Shown piece after piece: positions 1-6,111 of a stretch of DNA of 7,564 nt (the stretch's first letter is position 1; the number at the start of each line of letters is the position of its first letter). The stretch is from positions 1 to 7,564 of the forward strand of contig CALXQF010000063.1 of assembly GCA_944390505.1 (NCBI GenBank). The letters are read 5' to 3'. The position numbers and the translations under genes are program-made. Below the pieces are notes generated by a model. The model ran no database searches and was not told the DNA's origin. It saw nothing but the letters and a program-made list of their open reading frames with translations. This DNA is from an uncultured Clostridia bacterium. GTDB lineage: Bacteria; Bacillota; Clostridia; TANB77; CAG-508.

Positions 1-116
1 AAATATTTGATTTAAAATACCTTATTGAATTTTTAAATAAATAAAAAATGAATTAATATTTATACATATACATAAATATTGCATAAATCAAAGTAAGTAA
101 AGCCTTATGGCTAGAA
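1..116. other. AT-rich stretch with no gene seen
   Basis: No reading frame with a ribosome binding site is visible on either strand. If the leftward promoter at 130-158 is real, this stretch would be the untranslated leader of a gene lying beyond the left edge. A minor hairpin (AGCC, loop TTAT, GGCT) sits at 101-112. Nothing else is recognisable. Confidence 0.4.
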
Positions 117-136
117 ATATAATAATATTATTATAT
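117..136. repeat. 20-bp perfect palindrome over a -10 box
   Basis: ATATAATAATATTATTATAT is perfectly self-complementary. It contains the -10 hexamer of the leftward promoter at 130-158 and covers the expected start of transcription. Its position would suit a repressor operator. An AT-only palindrome in an AT-rich region can also arise by chance, so the regulatory reading is an inference. Confidence 0.4.
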
Positions 137-158
137 GGATATTTTTTACATTTTTCAA
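130..158 (-). promoter_or_regulatory. sigma-A-type promoter reading leftward
   Basis: On the minus strand, TTGAAA (153-158) is followed by a 17-bp spacer and then a consensus TATAAT (130-135). Transcription would start near 123 and run off the left edge. The target gene is not in the window. It is separated from spoIIIAH by the hairpins at 182-294, which fits a new transcription unit starting here. The match is good, but chance hits are common in sequence this AT-rich. Confidence 0.45.
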
Positions 159-181
159 GTAAAATCGTATGACAGGATTTG

Positions 182-217
182 ATATTTTTCGACGTTTTTT
201 AAATAAATGAAAAATAT
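182..217. repeat. inverted repeat, first of three hairpins
   Basis: ATATTTTTC (182-190) pairs with GAAAAATAT (209-217): a 9-bp stem with an 18-base loop. It is AT-rich and weak on its own. It is the leftmost of three consecutive hairpins between spoIIIAH and the leftward promoter. Confidence 0.45.
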
Positions 218-227
218 AAGTGGTTGG

Positions 228-257
228 AATTTGACAAACACTAGTCTTTGTCAAATT
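228..257. terminator. 11-bp perfect hairpin, possible terminator
   Basis: AATTTGACAAA (228-238) pairs with TTTGTCAAATT (247-257) across an 8-base loop containing ACTAGT. It lies 3 bases from the next hairpin. Read leftward from spoIIIAH it is the second stem met. It has no long T run after it, so it may be a transcript-end structure, part of a bidirectional terminator or the end of a small repeat. Confidence 0.45.
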
Positions 258-260
258 TTC

Positions 261-294
261 AAAAGTGGTGGACCATTTACAGTTCACCACTTTT
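261..294. terminator. hairpin, candidate end of the spoIIIA transcript
   Basis: AAAAGTGGTG (261-270) pairs perfectly with CACCACTTTT (285-294) around a 14-base loop. It is flanked by T runs in both directions: TTTTT (291-295) rightward, and TTTT then GAAAATTT leftward. It is the first long, strong hairpin met after the spoIIIAH stop at 494 and the best terminator candidate for the operon. It lies about 200 bases beyond the stop, so a closer Rho-independent site may simply be absent. Confidence 0.5.
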
Positions 295-339
295 TAGCAA
301 TATCGACTCCCTGAGAATCTTTCAATGCAACTTATTATA

Positions 340-489
340 CTATTGTGTTATAAGAGTTGTACGGAAGCCAATTCCACGCATTTCCGTTGAGGCAATGCCA
401 TTACAATGGTTAAATTCAAATATACCGTAGTACTTCCCATTAATGTCTAAGTTATCATTTGTAATATAAAAAATAATGCAAATATTTCG
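340..489 (-). pseudogene. 49-codon open frame with no start, unrecognised gene remnant
   Basis: An open frame runs leftward from just after a TGA at 490-492 to a TAG at 340-342. It has no start codon in its N-terminal part; the only ATG is at codon 37. The reading includes INGKYYGIFEFNH and STEMRGIGFRTT. Codons such as GAC, GGC, GCC, TTC and CGT are more frequent than in the neighbouring genes. Bases 361-420 contain 25 G or C of 60 (about 42%), well above their surroundings. It abuts the spoIIIAH stop. This looks like the C-terminal scrap of a foreign gene or mobile element, but I cannot name a family. The stretch also forms small hairpins (ACGGAA/TTCCGT at 361-387, CCATT/AATGG at 398-409), so a non-coding element end is the alternative. 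Confidence 0.3.
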
Positions 490-493
490 TCAT

Positions 494-1237
494 TTAACTG
501 TTCTTAACACTTACATTAATCTTATTCACTTTTACATTTAGTTCTCTGGTAATAATATTTTGAATTTGTGCAACTTGCTGTTCATCTAAACTATTTGCTT
601 TTACTACAGCTGTGACATTCCCATTATTCACAAATAATACTACATCTTCAAATCCTTTTGTTTTAATCAAATTTTCTGCTATCATAATTGCATTTTTCTC
701 ATTATTAATTCTCTGAATTTCTTCTTGTGCATTTGATTTTTCTTCTGAAGCTAAATTATCTGTTTCTAAGATTTTTTGGTAATTTTCTAGCATTTGTGAA
801 TACATATTATCTCTGTCTAAACGAGATTGTGCAAAATAGCTATCTTCTGTAGAAGTTTGAAAATTAGACTGTGCATTTACTTGGTTATTTGTTTGTGCAT
901 TCGGATTTTCATTATTAACATTACTATTAGAAATATCATTTACATTACTGTTTTTTTCTGTATTCTCATTATTTACACTATTACTAATTTCTGAATTGGT
1001 ATTATTTGATTCAGTATTTACTATATTGTTTTGATTTTCTCCTTCTACTACTTGATTAGCACTTACTAAGGTAGCATCTCCTATTGCTGCCATTTCTTCT
1101 GAATCTGCTAAACTGCTTGTAGCTAATAAATTTTGATTATTCTTTTGCTGATTAGCAAAATTCAAATAACCTGCTGTTACTAACATTAACGCAATTACAA
1201 AAATAACAATCTGATTTTTCTTAAAATTTTTTATCAT
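494..1237 (-). CDS. spoIIIAH: stage III sporulation protein SpoIIIAH
   Basis: This is the mother-cell partner of forespore SpoIIQ. In the known system its extracellular domain binds SpoIIQ across the intermembrane space and forms a ring related to YscJ/FliF secretion rings. The 247-residue protein has a short basic N-terminus, one membrane segment (about 9-27), a long linker and a C-terminal domain. The domain (about 143-245) starts with a helical stretch (YSQMLENYQKIL) and continues with the typical AIMIAENLIKTKGFEDVVLF and VTAVVKANSLDEQQVAQI motifs. Residues about 66-129 are an Asn/Ser-rich low-complexity linker, making the protein longer than the B. subtilis one (about 218). The ATG at 1237 follows GAGGAAATATT. 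It is the last gene of the operon, 22 bases after spoIIIAG. Identification is secure from domain plan and order. Confidence 0.96.
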   Translation of the reverse strand: MIKNFKKNQIVIFVIALMLVTAGYLNFANQQKNNQNLLATSSLADSEEMAAIGDATLVSANQVVEGENQNNIVNTESNNTNSEISNSVNNENTEKNSNVNDISNSNVNNENPNAQTNNQVNAQSNFQTSTEDSYFAQSRLDRDNMYSQMLENYQKILETDNLASEEKSNAQEEIQRINNEKNAIMIAENLIKTKGFEDVVLFVNNGNVTAVVKANSLDEQQVAQIQNIITRELNVKVNKINVSVKNS

Positions 1238-1259
1238 AATATTTCCTCACTTTCTTTTA

Positions 1260-1895
1260 TCAATTCTCGCTCACCATAGCAAATACCTGAATCTTGTGAG
1301 AAGATATCCCAGTTACCGCTTCTACTGCCTGAATAATATTTGCTTTGATATTAGTATCTGTTGCCCCTTGTGCAGTGATGATAGCACCTTCTACTTTAGG
1401 ACTGACAACACTTTGGGTAATCGGTGTTTTCTCTCCATCTGTTTCTTGATAAATGATTTCTTTTTGTACATCAGTTTCAATAATTTTCCTTGTTCCACCA
1501 CTAGTATCTGTTTCTTCTGTGTCTTTTTGAGAAGTATCTTCATTATACATAGGAACAGTTTGGCTTGTTTGAGAATAAGTAATCAATACTTTTACTTTTC
1601 CTACTCCTTCTATTTGTCCTAATATTTCTTCTAATTGTAAAGCCAGAGTATCTTGAGCCGTTAAGCTAGCTGTGGAAACAGTAGCATTTTGGTCATCAAT
1701 CTGCTCTGCTAATTTTTTATTAGGATCTACTGCTGGCTCTTGCTTACTATCTTCTCCTCCTCCATTCCAAATTAAATTAATAATAATGAGAGTAACAACT
1801 AGAATGACTAAAAATACAGCTAAATTTTCGATTTTCTTTTTATTTTCTGTTTGCCCTCCTTTGGCAATTAATGCTTTTATCTTGTCCTTTAGCAT
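1260..1895 (-). CDS. spoIIIAG: stage III sporulation protein SpoIIIAG
   Basis: SpoIIIAG is a ring-forming component of the SpoIIIA-SpoIIQ channel. The B. subtilis protein assembles a large ring in the space between mother cell and forespore. This 211-residue version has a basic cytoplasmic N-terminus, one membrane segment (about 24-43) and a ring-building domain from about 83 to 210. That domain is interrupted by a beta-rich, Thr/Gln/Glu-rich insertion (about 108-165), as expected for AG. The C-terminal half carries the family pattern SPKVEGAIITAQGA followed by AVEAVTGISSHKIQV. The ATG at 1895 has an excellent AAGGAGGG site eight bases upstream. It starts 17 bases after spoIIIAF ends. B. subtilis SpoIIIAG is slightly longer (about 229). 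Confidence 0.97.
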   Translation of the reverse strand: MLKDKIKALIAKGGQTENKKKIENLAVFLVILVVTLIIINLIWNGGGEDSKQEPAVDPNKKLAEQIDDQNATVSTASLTAQDTLALQLEEILGQIEGVGKVKVLITYSQTSQTVPMYNEDTSQKDTEETDTSGGTRKIIETDVQKEIIYQETDGEKTPITQSVVSPKVEGAIITAQGATDTNIKANIIQAVEAVTGISSHKIQVFAMVSEN

Positions 1896-1912
1896 ATATA
1901 TGCCCTCCTTTT

Positions 1913-2623
1913 TTAATTTATGTGAATATTTTCTTTTTCTATTTCATATACACCACTTAAATATTCTTTTAATTCATTCTGTTCTTTTGTTGACAAGCCT
2001 TTTTCTTTGTCTGCATCTGTATTATTTTCAGATTGTGTAGTATTATTAGAATTTGTATCACTTTTTGATTGTGTATCATTGTTAGAGCCTGCAATATTTC
2101 CTTCTTGTGAATTTGCTCCTCCATTTTCAATTTTTATTTCTACTTCATTAATACTTGCAATTTGATTTACTGTACTATTATTTTCTTGCTCTTGGTTTTC
2201 TTCATTTTCTAATTTTCGCAATGATAAATTAATTTGTTTTAGGGTATATTGTTCATTATCCTCTATTTCTAAATCAATACTAATGATTTCATAGCCTTTT
2301 GATTTTATTTTTTCAGTCATATCACTTTTTAGACTATTGATATAAATATTTTTAATTTGTTCTTCTTGACTGGCCTCTAATTCTTCTTGCGTATTAGTAC
2401 TAGAAGCCTGTACATATTCATCTAAATCAATGATGTTAGATAAAGAAAAATTATTTCCAGATAATTTTGTAATCACTGGTGATACAATGGTAAAAAGAAT
2501 ATATACTCCAATCACGACTTTAATATATTTTTTGCAATTTCCTTGTGGTAAAATCATTTCAATAATAGTGCTAATGATGACCGCAATAATAATACCTTGA
2601 ATCCAACTATTTACCCACTCCAT
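1913..2623 (-). CDS. spoIIIAF: stage III sporulation protein SpoIIIAF
   Basis: SpoIIIAF is a mother-cell membrane protein of the SpoIIIA complex whose soluble part adopts a ring-building fold. Two N-terminal membrane segments (about 5-24 and 34-53) flank the diagnostic family stretch EMILPQGNCKKYIKVVIG. A Glu/Lys-rich extracytoplasmic domain follows, with NSLKSDMTEKIKSKGYEIIS around 96-115. Residues about 167-207 are an Asn/Ser/Thr-rich low-complexity insertion placed before the last conserved block (ELKEYLSGVYEIEKENIHI, 217-235). The protein has 236 residues, longer than B. subtilis SpoIIIAF (about 206), and the insertion accounts for the difference. The ATG at 2623 follows AGGAGAAAAAATA, whose AGGAG overlaps the stop codon of spoIIIAE, so the two genes are probably translationally coupled. 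Confidence 0.96.
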   Translation of the reverse strand: MEWVNSWIQGIIIAVIISTIIEMILPQGNCKKYIKVVIGVYILFTIVSPVITKLSGNNFSLSNIIDLDEYVQASSTNTQEELEASQEEQIKNIYINSLKSDMTEKIKSKGYEIISIDLEIEDNEQYTLKQINLSLRKLENEENQEQENNSTVNQIASINEVEIKIENGGANSQEGNIAGSNNDTQSKSDTNSNNTTQSENNTDADKEKGLSTKEQNELKEYLSGVYEIEKENIHIN

Positions 2624-2634
2624 TATTTTTTCTC

Positions 2635-3807
2635 CTATCTATACATAAGCCCGCTATTCGTAATTTTAATCACTAATGTAGTACCTACAATTAACATCAC
2701 TGAAATACTACACATGATCGCTAAGAGCAACTTAAAAGTATTTCCCATTTCTTCTAATAATTTTACAATTTTACTATCTGCAATTGGTTGGCAAATTGCC
2801 CCTGCTAAATAATATAGCCCCATCAGCACTGCTAATTTAATAATTGGTAAAATGCAAATCCCAACAATGATAATCACTCCAATAATTCCTACTGCATTTT
2901 TTAAAATATTGCTACAACCTATCACAGTATCTACCGCATCTCCTAATATTTTTCCTACTACTGGAATGAAATTAGAAACAGCTGCTTTGGCTGTTTTTGC
3001 TGTAATTCCATCTACTGTACTGCTTAAACTTCCCTCTACAGAAACAACTCCTATAAATAAAGTTAAGACAATTCCTAATATCCATACCACTGTTGAGTTA
3101 AAAAATTTAGAAAGCTTGTCCACCTGAATTCTTTCCGAAACTTTTGAAACAATATTGAGTGCTGTGGAAAATAATACAAATGGTATTAAAACTGTTGTAA
3201 TAAAATTTCCTATAAAAGTAATAATAAATAGAATAATTGGTTCTAGTAGACTGGCTGAAGCAATACTTCCTGTTGTTAGCATTAAAGTAATTAGTATTGG
3301 TATTAAACTATTCATAAAACCAACTAGGTTTTGAATTGTTTCTTGAACCATTTCCATGATATCTGCAAAATTTCCCATAATCAATGTTACAATTAAAATA
3401 TATTGTACATAATAAGTAATCTGCGATACGCTTTTGTTTTCTAATCCATCACTAATACTCTTTAAAATACTATGAATAATGATAATCACTATTACACTAC
3501 CTAAAACACTAATACAATCAAGAATTTCTCCTCCAACTAAATTCAAAATACTTTGTAAAATTGTTGTATTATCAATGTTTCCAGTAATAGCTGCATTAAA
3601 TAAGTCATTCATATCTACATCTTGAAAAATATCTTCTGTATATTTTTGTGCTTCTTCCAAAAAACCTGCAATATTAAGGCTGTTTTGTTGCGATTCTAAA
3701 ACTTCTTCTTGTGAAGTACTAGCTTGTTCATCAGTTGCAAAACTATCATGAGAAAAAAGGGTGAAAAATAGGAAGATGATTAATAAGATTTTATATGTTT
3801 TCTTCAT
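2635..3807 (-). CDS. spoIIIAE: stage III sporulation protein SpoIIIAE
   Basis: SpoIIIAE is the largest polytopic membrane component of the SpoIIIA complex and is proposed to form part of its inner-membrane platform. From the chosen ATG it has 390 residues (B. subtilis about 399). A signal peptide comes first (basic MKKTYK, hydrophobic core 8-18, probable cleavage after SFA at 22-24). An acidic Gln/Ser-rich region follows, then about six to seven membrane segments (around 97-116, 132-150, 161-180, 186-220, 237-257, 304-335, 357-381). The conserved block KTAKAAVSNFIPVVGKILGD (271-290) is the clearest family mark. The frame is open back to an ATG at 3828, but that start has no ribosome binding site and would put MGRNDTT before the signal peptide. 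GGGGAGG lies about 12 bases before ATG 3807, so 3807 is preferred. The gene follows a 125-base gap with repeats, the only large gap in the operon. Confidence 0.96.
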   Translation of the reverse strand: MKKTYKILLIIFLFFTLFSHDSFATDEQASTSQEEVLESQQNSLNIAGFLEEAQKYTEDIFQDVDMNDLFNAAITGNIDNTTILQSILNLVGGEILDCISVLGSVIVIIIIHSILKSISDGLENKSVSQITYYVQYILIVTLIMGNFADIMEMVQETIQNLVGFMNSLIPILITLMLTTGSIASASLLEPIILFIITFIGNFITTVLIPFVLFSTALNIVSKVSERIQVDKLSKFFNSTVVWILGIVLTLFIGVVSVEGSLSSTVDGITAKTAKAAVSNFIPVVGKILGDAVDTVIGCSNILKNAVGIIGVIIIVGICILPIIKLAVLMGLYYLAGAICQPIADSKIVKLLEEMGNTFKLLLAIMCSISVMLIVGTTLVIKITNSGLMYR

Positions 3808-3864
3808 AGTAGTATCATTCCTCCCCATTTCATTATTTTTTCATCTGTATGTTAGGACAAAAGG

Positions 3865-3926
3865 GGACAGTCACCAATGGTCCTATTTATTAGGACTAAA
3901 TAAGTCTGTCCACAATGGTCCTATTT
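3865..3926. repeat. REP-like direct repeat with nested hairpin inside the operon
   Basis: The 14-mer CAATGGTCCTATTT occurs twice (3875-3888 and 3913-3926). Between and around the copies are nested stems: GTCCTA (3880-3885) with TAGGAC (3891-3896) around a 5-base loop, and outside them GGACAG (3865-3870) with CTGTCC (3906-3911). In the direction of the operon the outer stem is followed by CCTTTT, so it could act as a weak terminator or attenuator, or as an RNA processing site. Its position between genes and its GGAC/GTCC-rich palindromes resemble dispersed REP or MITE elements of Clostridia; that reading is an inference from one copy. Confidence 0.55.
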
Positions 3927-3932
3927 TTTATT

Positions 3933-4319
3933 TTATGGTAAGATTTGTATAATGGTTTCTAATAGGCTTGCAATAATAGGAATTGACATAGAAATAATAA
4001 TCACTTTTCCTCCTAAATCCACTTTATTGGCAATTGCCGTTTCTCCCGAATCTTTACAGATGCTAACTGCAAATTCTGTTAAAAAAGCAATTCCTGTAAT
4101 TTTGATTAGTAATACTAAAAACTCGTTATTCAAAGTAGTTTTATTAGATAAAGTCGTTAGTAAATCTACGATTGCTTCCATCTTGTCCATAATCAATACT
4201 AAAATAAGAACACCTGCTGCTAAAGAAACATATAAAACAAATTCTGGACGATATTGTTTTACAATGACAATAATAATTAATGCAATTAATCCGACTCCAA
4301 TAATTTTAATAATATCCAT
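3933..4319 (-). CDS. spoIIIAD: stage III sporulation protein SpoIIIAD
   Basis: SpoIIIAD is a small polytopic membrane protein of the SpoIIIA complex. The 128 residues (B. subtilis about 133) form three to four hydrophobic segments (about 5-20, 28-44, 67-84, 105-126). The most characteristic part is CKDSGETAIANKVDLGGKVI near residues 88-107, the strongly conserved loop of this family. The ATG at 4319 follows TAGGAGAGAGA; the AGGAG overlaps the TAG stop of spoIIIAC, leaving 8 bases between the genes, so coupling to spoIIIAC is likely. It is related in sequence to SpoIIIAC, and the two are thought to act together. Identification is secure. Confidence 0.97.
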   Translation of the reverse strand: MDIIKIIGVGLIALIIIVIVKQYRPEFVLYVSLAAGVLILVLIMDKMEAIVDLLTTLSNKTTLNNEFLVLLIKITGIAFLTEFAVSICKDSGETAIANKVDLGGKVIIISMSIPIIASLLETIIQILP

Positions 4320-4327
4320 TCTCTCTC

Positions 4328-4522
4328 CTATAGACCAAACATTGTTCTTACATCTGTAAATAATGTACTGATTTCTTTAATCACTAATGTTAGTACTATT
4401 ACCAAACCAGCTAAGGTTGTCATCATTGCTTGATCTTCTCTTCCCGCCCTTACCAAAACTTGATAAAGTACTGCTACTAAAATTCCAATTGCTGCTATTT
4501 TAAATAATAAACTAATATCCAT
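4328..4522 (-). CDS. spoIIIAC: stage III sporulation protein SpoIIIAC
   Basis: SpoIIIAC is a very small membrane protein of the SpoIIIA complex: 64 residues here (B. subtilis about 68), with two membrane segments (about 4-23 and 32-51) joined by a short charged loop (RAGREDQ). The frame is open upstream to an ATG at 4579 that would add 19 polar residues and overlap spoIIIAB. I chose ATG 4522 because GTGAGGG (4531-4537) lies at a proper distance before it and the product then starts MDISLLFKIAAIG, the usual family N-terminus. The gene begins 37 bases after the spoIIIAB stop. Confidence 0.96.
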   Translation of the reverse strand: MDISLLFKIAAIGILVAVLYQVLVRAGREDQAMMTTLAGLVIVLTLVIKEISTLFTDVRTMFGL

Positions 4523-4559
4523 CAAACTTTCCCTCACTTTCAATCCTTTGTTCTTGCTA

Positions 4560-5069
4560 TTAAATAAGAATAATCGCAATTGTTAGTCCAGTAATAATTC
4601 CCAGAGTTCTATACATTTTTTCATTTTTTCTTCTTTCCTCTCCTGCATTTTCTAATTGAGATGTTAAAAACTGATTAACTACCTCAATTTCACTGATTTG
4701 CCCTTCTAAATCAGTTTGGCCTAATAACCTGCTTAAATTCTTAAGCACTTCCTTATCTTCTTTTGTAAAATTACATTCTACTTCTTCTAGAGCATGAATC
4801 CATGCATCTCCTGCACTTTCTTCTCTCATTCTACTAGCTGCTCTTTCAAAAACTTGACCAATATTTCCTTGTATTTTATTTGCAATTTCCATAAAAATAC
4901 TTGGAATTGGCTCATAGGTAAATTTTATTTTTGTAGCAAACATATTTAAAGCATTTTTCATTTCTTTAATTTCTTTTTCTCTATTAGCATATTTTTTAGA
5001 AAATAATATTCCAATTGCACTACTAGCTCCTATCACTAACGCTAATAAAAATAATTTAAATACAAACAT
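4560..5069 (-). CDS. spoIIIAB: stage III sporulation protein SpoIIIAB
   Basis: SpoIIIAB resembles part of GspF-type platform proteins of type II secretion and is expected to sit with the SpoIIIAA ATPase at the mother-cell membrane. The 169 residues (B. subtilis about 171) start with a membrane segment (about 3-22). A mainly helical, charged cytoplasmic domain follows, then a C-terminal membrane segment (about 152-169). The family pattern LSRLLGQTDLEGQ is present around residues 111-123. The ATG at 5069 follows GGGAGG with an eight-base spacer. It starts 47 bases after the spoIIIAA stop. Confidence 0.97.
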   Translation of the reverse strand: MFVFKLFLLALVIGASSAIGILFSKKYANREKEIKEMKNALNMFATKIKFTYEPIPSIFMEIANKIQGNIGQVFERAASRMREESAGDAWIHALEEVECNFTKEDKEVLKNLSRLLGQTDLEGQISEIEVVNQFLTSQLENAGEERRKNEKMYRTLGIITGLTIAIILI

Positions 5070-5116
5070 TTTGGTTTCCTCCCAATTTTTCTAAAGTAAA
5101 TTTAATTTTTTTCTTT

Positions 5117-6016
5117 CTAAACTACCTGTTTATTTTCTCTATCATCATATGCTAAACAAACTTTTCTATTCTTTTCTAATAATAAAACTTTTTCTATCTT
5201 ATGTCCCAATACTAATCTGTTCAAAACAGGGTTTTGTTCCACTTCTTCCATACTTCCTCCATGTGCTGTAAAAATGCCATTAACTCCTGAGGTAATTGCA
5301 TATTCAATTGCTTGTACATCTTCTAAACTTCCAATTTCATCTGCAATAATTACTTTCGGACTCATAGAACGAATTAACATTCTCATTCCGATTGCTTTTG
5401 GAATATTATCTATTACATCTGTTCTCATTCCTAAATCGTTTTGTGCTACACCTTTGTCTATTGCTGCAATTTCTCCTCTTTCATCTACTACTCCACAAGT
5501 AATTCCATGAAAGTTCATTTCTGTAACTCCATTGCTAATTCTACGTACTAAATCACGTAACAGTGTAGTTTTTCCTACTCCTGGTGGAGATACAATTAAT
5601 GTATTATAAACTCTATTTTGATAAGTATTTAATACGTAAGGTAATGCTTGATTACTACAATTGAAAATTTGTCTTGCAATACGAAAGTTAAGTCCACTAA
5701 TATAGTTTAGATTTGTCACTTTTCCATCTTTCATCACAGCATTTCCTACTATTCCTACACGGTGACCTCCTTTTAAAGTCAAGAACCCTTCACATATTTG
5801 ATTTTGATAAGAATAAATAGAATTATCACATATTTTTTGTAAAATTTGTAAAATAAACTCTGGTGTGATTTTGTAATCAATAATTTTTTCCTGTATTGCA
5901 TTTTTCAGAATAACTGGTTTGCCTGTCCTAATTCGAATTTCTTCTATTTTTTCTATTTCATTTAGTCTAATTATTCTTCTTAATTCTTCTGGAAAAAATA
6001 ATAATATTTGTTCCAC
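5117..6016 (-). CDS. spoIIIAA: stage III sporulation protein SpoIIIAA, secretion-type ATPase
   Basis: SpoIIIAA is a cytoplasmic ATPase related to type II/IV secretion ATPases. It is thought to energise the SpoIIIA-SpoIIQ channel from the mother cell. From the chosen GTG it has 299 residues (B. subtilis about 307). Visible motifs: Walker A SPPGVGKTT (143-151), an acidic box DERGEI (178-183), Walker B VIIADEI (222-228) and a TAHG histidine box (250-253). The N-terminal block EEIRIRTGKP is also typical. The frame is open to an ATG at 6055, but that ATG lies inside a long palindrome and lacks a ribosome binding site. The GTG at 6014-6016 follows AAGGAG (6025-6030) by eight bases, so the real start is most likely GTG 6016. 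It is the first gene of the operon. Confidence 0.97.
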   Translation of the reverse strand: MEQILLFFPEELRRIIRLNEIEKIEEIRIRTGKPVILKNAIQEKIIDYKITPEFILQILQKICDNSIYSYQNQICEGFLTLKGGHRVGIVGNAVMKDGKVTNLNYISGLNFRIARQIFNCSNQALPYVLNTYQNRVYNTLIVSPPGVGKTTLLRDLVRRISNGVTEMNFHGITCGVVDERGEIAAIDKGVAQNDLGMRTDVIDNIPKAIGMRMLIRSMSPKVIIADEIGSLEDVQAIEYAITSGVNGIFTAHGGSMEEVEQNPVLNRLVLGHKIEKVLLLEKNRKVCLAYDDRENKQVV

Positions 6017-6024
6017 TGCTTGTA

Positions 6025-6030
6025 CTCCTT
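6025..6030 (-). promoter_or_regulatory. ribosome binding site fixing a GTG start for spoIIIAA
   Basis: AAGGAG on the minus strand lies eight bases before GTG 6016. The more upstream ATG codons at 6055 and 6049 have no comparable site and fall within the palindrome at 6041-6083. The site therefore argues for the shorter product. Confidence 0.7.
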
Positions 6031-6040
6031 CTAATACATA

Positions 6041-6083
6041 AAAAAACATAGTCATATATATTAATATATATGCTATGTTTTTT
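6041..6083. terminator. long palindromic hairpin between yebC and spoIIIAA
   Basis: AAAAAACATAG (6041-6051) pairs with CTATGTTTTTT (6073-6083), and the inside, CATATATATTAATATATATG (6053-6072), is itself a perfect palindrome. Only T6052 is unpaired. In the direction of yebC transcription the 3' arm ends in a T run, giving a Rho-independent terminator form; the mirror image is equally good rightward. It separates constitutive yebC from the sporulation operon. It covers the upstream ATG starts of the spoIIIAA frame. An operator role for the inner palindrome is the alternative. Confidence 0.65.
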
Positions 6084-6098
6084 ATTTTAGAACTTTAT
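6070..6098 (-). promoter_or_regulatory. weak candidate sigma-E promoter for spoIIIA
   Basis: In B. subtilis spoIIIA is transcribed by mother-cell sigma-E, whose -10 resembles CATACANT, with ATA 16-18 bases upstream. On the minus strand, ATA (6096-6098), an 18-base spacer and CATAGCAT (6070-6077) fit partly; two of the informative -10 bases differ. The -10 lies in one arm of the palindrome. It is the only such match I found before spoIIIAA, and it is low confidence. Confidence 0.22.
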
Positions 6099-6111
6099 TG
6101 ATAAAAGTAAT

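Noticed and set aside
248..430. Plus-strand 60-codon frame (TTG start) left of spoIIIAH
   Set aside because: It starts inside a hairpin, has no ribosome binding site, runs across a second hairpin and is antisense to the better-looking open frame at 340-489. No family is recognisable.
1296..2040. Plus-strand frames opposite spoIIIAF and spoIIIAG
   Set aside because: They are antisense to confidently identified genes, rich in Phe, Cys and Ser as expected from reversed AT-rich coding sequence, and lack ribosome binding sites.
3808..3828. Longer N-terminus of SpoIIIAE from ATG 3828
   Set aside because: The ribosome binding site GGGGAGG would lie inside the coding sequence, and a polar heptapeptide would precede an otherwise standard signal peptide.
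3952..4359. Plus-strand 135-codon frame opposite spoIIIAD
   Set aside because: It is a shadow of the conserved spoIIIAD gene; the Ile/Thr/Pro-rich composition mirrors the complementary codons and there is no ribosome binding site.
4523..4579. Longer N-terminus of SpoIIIAC from ATG 4579
   Set aside because: It would overlap the end of spoIIIAB and add 19 polar residues not expected in the family; GTGAGGG before ATG 4522 supports the short form.
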